Below are positions 60,866 to 64,000 of a stretch of DNA of 64,000 nucleotides, piece by piece; within the stretch, counting starts at the first letter, position 1; every line of letters begins with the position of its first letter. The notes under the pieces were generated by a model. That model had not been told where the DNA came from and did no database searches. It saw only the letters and a list, made by a program, of their open reading frames with translations. The stretch is from Nymphaea colorata (Eukaryota; Streptophyta; Magnoliopsida; Nymphaeales; Nymphaeaceae), in the NCBI RefSeq assembly GCF_008831285.2, contig NC_045147.1:22592981-22656980 (forward strand), read 5' to 3'. A program made the translations under genes and the position numbers.

Positions 60866-61041
60866 GGCGGCAGGGGCCGTGGCCCCCCACTTGAAGATTT
60901 TTATAATTTTTAAAAATTTATATGTAAGTTTTATAAATTTTAGCTTAACTTATATAACAAATTATATTTCAATTTCTATTAAAATTTTTGAAAGTATAAT
61001 TTGCCTCTTGCAATGAAAAATTACTGACTCCCCCTGACCTG
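60866..61041 (+). repeat. AT-rich dispersed repeat (copy 3 of 3)
   Basis: It begins GGGGGCGGCAGGGGCCGTGG, then AT-rich sequence with CTTAACTTATATAAC, TTTCTATTAAAATTT and GCAATGAAAAAT, and ends near CTCCCCCTGACC. The GC-rich head plus AT-rich body looks like the end of an old non-autonomous element. Confidence 0.5.
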
Positions 61042-63417
61042 AAGCTGCAGCCTCGTTATTTTTTAAATCAAATGTGAAAAAACAAAAAGGGAGACATTTT
61101 AAATTAATGAAGGCTCACCTAATTTTGCCCGCTCATCGTTTTGCCCAATATAGAGTTTCTTTGTAAATGAAGTCGCTTACACTCAATCTTCCTTTGTCAA
61201 TCTTCTTCACGTTACTTTTTCTCATGTGATTTATTCTAGTCGTGTGAGAGTCGTCAATTGACCATATCCTTAGGCATCAACCTCCAGATTCTAGATGGTT
61301 GCATTGCCAACTTATTATAGAGAGAAAGGGAAGAGAAGAGAAATGTAAAATTATATTATGAGAGAGAGAGAGAGAGAGATGCAGAATCAGATTAACTCCG
61401 ATAATAAGTTCAGCTTGCTTAGATGTATAAATTAGAAATTTTAGCATATAATATTTAAAATATTTTACACATATTTAATTTGGCGATAAGATATTTAAAA
61501 AAAATATATGTAAAAATGAATAAAACAAAAAATAAACTACATACAAAATATTTTTTTTTAATTGACATTTGAAACTTTTGTATTGGGCCATATAATCTAA
61601 TAAAAATATTTTTCTTAACGATACTAAGTTCTAGAGTTTTGGGGGCATTGTTACAGACCAACCTAAATTGTCTTCATTTCATTTATGTAGTGTAAACAAA
61701 TATAATTTTTACAGTTCTTTTTTTTTTTCTTTTCATTTTATTCAAACAAGCTTTTGTAATTATCAGTTTCATTCTCGTCCATTTCCATCCATTCTAACAG
61801 CTCCCTTTCCCTCCAGCTAAACAAGGAATTAGGGTGTGTTTGATTTGAAAGCTGTGGATTTAAGATCAAACCCTCTCTCTTCTAATCACAAACCAATAAG
61901 AACTTTAGTTTAAGGAAAGATAAATTTTACTATGGACCTTGTATGGCATCAACAAAAACAAACCAAATCAAATCCATAGATTTCAAATCTAGGGGGCCTT
62001 CGGGCCTTGCTTGGGCGGTGGGGGTTAACACCTCTCGCTCACCCAAAAAAATCTAGAGTAATGAAAAACATCTCTTAAATATTTGTATACATCAGATATG
62101 ATATCTAAGATGATTGATATCACATGGGATCTTAGAACAAAAAATTTGAAGTCAGACCTCCTCGTCCCACCTCAAGTCTAATGTTTTAGCGACATACTAA
62201 AAATTTCAAATTCTCCTTTTAACAGTGGTAAAATCCGGTGCTTGTTCACTCATTGTTGGCGCATTAAATGGATTTTACTTAACACTACCTAAGAGCAGCA
62301 GCAAGACCTAATAGGTGCACCTCACTAACCCCGTGAGACGTACTCGGCTTGTCTAACCCTAAGTTCCACGCCCATGAGAATCAAAACACGTCCCCACTAA
62401 GCAAGCCCCTTCTGTATCATGCCCGTTATTTTCAAGAAACTTTTCCGCAACGAGCGTAAGAAAAAGGCGTACACCAACCCATGCCTGTGTTTTTCAAGAA
62501 TATTTCTCTTCTGTAACGAGTAAAAGAGAAATAAGCCGCCACCGAAAACTTGCCGCTGGGTTCTTGCTGTTCAGCACTCAGAATTCTAAGATATTCTTGC
62601 GTTTGGAAGTCAGCGAGCCTCGCAAGGACCTGTTAGGAGACGAGAATGGTGAGATTCATAGCCTAGGGCCGGGGCCTCCAGCTCGCCGATACCCGTGTCG
62701 CCGGGAGAAAAATATAAGGGTGGATAATATATCGGCCAACACGTCAAGTTTACGAGTCAACAACCCAGCAAATTTAAACCTTGGCCTATTAGTTTCATGG
62801 GTTGGCCAAAGTCCAGTTCTAGAATCTGCTCATGGGAGTAATTAAGCCGGGCAACTTGCTGCTCAACACACGCAGACACATAGAACAGGAAAAAAGAAAC
62901 ATGTTTGAACTTTAAAAATAAGTCATAAACATATATAATATAATATAATATATAAAAGCACGCAAAAACAATCGGAACTAACGTTTTCTCATCATACAAA
63001 ATTTCCAGCATCTGGCGTTGACCCGGCCAAAGAATTGATAATCAGCCTTTTATCTTACCTGCTGTATCATAACTGAAATCAGGACCCTTCACGTGCTATA
63101 TCTGATCAAAGCTTCTCTCGACTACACCTCCAACACTAAAGCCAGTGGCTGAAACTGACATCTTCCACTCTTGAAGCTCTACATTAATGAAAGAACCAGG
63201 CCGCCTCAAATTCATCTCTACAAGACTACAACGCAACCACTAGTGACCTGCCGCTACTGCCAAAGAACCTAAAACCTACAGTTCGCTACCCAAATTCTGA
63301 AACAGCTTCGAAGAAAATAATTGGGCTCTTCAGATCCACACAATTCAATCAGTGTTACTCAAATGAACATGGATCATGTCAACGCCATCAACACCACCTC
63401 CTCATGCTTCAAAGCCA

Positions 63418-64000
63418 TTAGTATGCTCGCTTCCTTGTTACAGGTTTCTTTGTTTCCTTCTTTGCAACAAATGTCACAGATGCAGTAGAGGCACTATTTA
63501 CTGCCCAATTTAAAATGTCTCTCAACCTTCAACAAGGAAATAGCCAATCAATTAATCGATCAAGTTGTTCAAAAAAGAAACAAGGTGCTTAGAAAACCTG
63601 CTACCTTGGCATGCTGATGAAGAGAGCAATAATGCAAACTCCGATAATAAGTGGGAAAACAGGCGCTGGAGTTGGTTCCTGTACAACATAACTATGGCGT
63701 CAATATTCAGTACCAGTGGAGTGAGAAGTCAACTAAATCTAGCTCACCAGTTTGTGATGCAACTCCAACACTTTATACTTGAGTGGACCAACATGAATCT
63801 GGGGTTGCATTGTCAGGTCAACCTCTAAGATCTCTGATTCAAACTTGCGAGTACTTGATGAATGACCGAAAATAAGTTGCACAAAATGCTTGCTTTTAGG
63901 CAAGCCCCGCACTTGAAAATAGTGAGAGAGAGGCAAAGGTAGTGCCGCAACTGCCTTGGAGGGATTGTCTTCAGATCTAATTTGCACAGTGATATGAGGC
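63418..64000 (-). CDS. NOMO: Nodal modulator (NOMO) C-terminus, partial gene
   Basis: Three minus-strand exons: 63748-64000 (cut by the window edge), 63605-63678 and 63418-63526 (stop TAA). Phases agree. The encoded tail reads HYFQVRGLPKSKHFVQL, then FESEILEVDL and HVGPLKYKVLELHHK, then one membrane segment (about VFPLIIGVCIIALFISM), then a short Lys/Arg-rich cytosolic end (KKETKKPVTRKRAY). This order is that of plant nodal-modulator-like proteins, which carry many lumenal carbohydrate-binding-like/Ig-type folds. In animals NOMO works in the ER membrane with nicalin and TMEM147 in biogenesis of multi-pass proteins; the same is likely here. The rest of the gene lies beyond position 64000. Confidence 0.85.

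Larger units (their letters stand above)
59516..63417. other. Intergenic region between NOMO (3' end) and FIPS5 (5' end)
   Basis: 59516 to about 59800 is the FIPS5 promoter side, with a telo-box. Two copies of an AT-rich dispersed repeat lie at 59912-60072 and 60866-61041. A 96-codon minus-strand open frame at 60421-60711, between them, has no family I recognise. A GA microsatellite lies near 61359-61379. From about 62300 to 62700 the composition is more even, but no gene could be built. Bases below 63418 should include the NOMO 3' UTR. Confidence 0.55.

Overview
The window is nuclear DNA of a flowering plant. Genes are split by many GT-AG introns with AT-rich interiors, 5' leaders carry CT/GA microsatellites, and the recognisable products include plant-only or plant-type proteins: an EFR3/SEMI-ROLLED LEAF 2 protein, a plastid-targeted ribosomal protein L17, a pectin methylesterase/invertase inhibitor and a FIPS5-type FIP1. 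I cannot name the species. No rRNA, tRNA or CRISPR array was seen. Exon joins below were worked out by hand from splice signals, reading phase and remembered homologous protein sequences; no alignment was run.

Layout: 1-6384 is repeat-rich intergenic DNA with a MITE. 6385-21730 (+) is a 19-exon EFR3/SRL2 gene (993 aa) with repeats in its large introns, one GC-AG intron and an exact 104-bp tandem duplication across one splice acceptor. 22872-24818 (-) is plastid RPL17 (two exons, 206 aa), convergent with the EFR3 gene. 26402-29068 (-) is an INO80-complex subunit B (PAPA-1 plus HIT zinc finger, 652 aa) with a probable 1.2-kb intron in its leader. 33990-34583 (-) is a single-exon PMEI-domain protein. 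It lies head-to-head, about 1 kb away, with an unrecognised three-exon gene at 35588-37651 (+, 177 aa). 40579-47051 (-) is POP1 of RNase P/MRP (10 exons, 841 aa), with a decayed direct duplicate of its 3' end at 38255-38562. 49499-59515 (-) is a FIPS5-type polyadenylation factor (9 exons, about 1288 aa once two single-base homopolymer frameshifts are allowed for). 63418-64000 (-) is the last three exons of nodal modulator (NOMO), cut by the window edge.

The genes do not form a pathway. They act at the plasma membrane (EFR3), in the plastid ribosome (RPL17), on chromatin (INO80B), in the cell wall/apoplast (PMEI), in tRNA/rRNA processing (POP1), in mRNA 3'-end formation (FIPS5) and in the ER (NOMO). 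POP1 and FIPS5 are adjacent on one strand and both process RNA, but nothing in the sequence shows co-regulation.

I did not find a convincing new multi-gene system. The points most worth checking are the two homopolymer frameshifts in FIPS5, the exact 104-bp duplication over an EFR3 splice acceptor, the duplicated POP1 3' end, the decayed acceptor copies inside a POP1 intron, and the unrecognised 177-aa gene.
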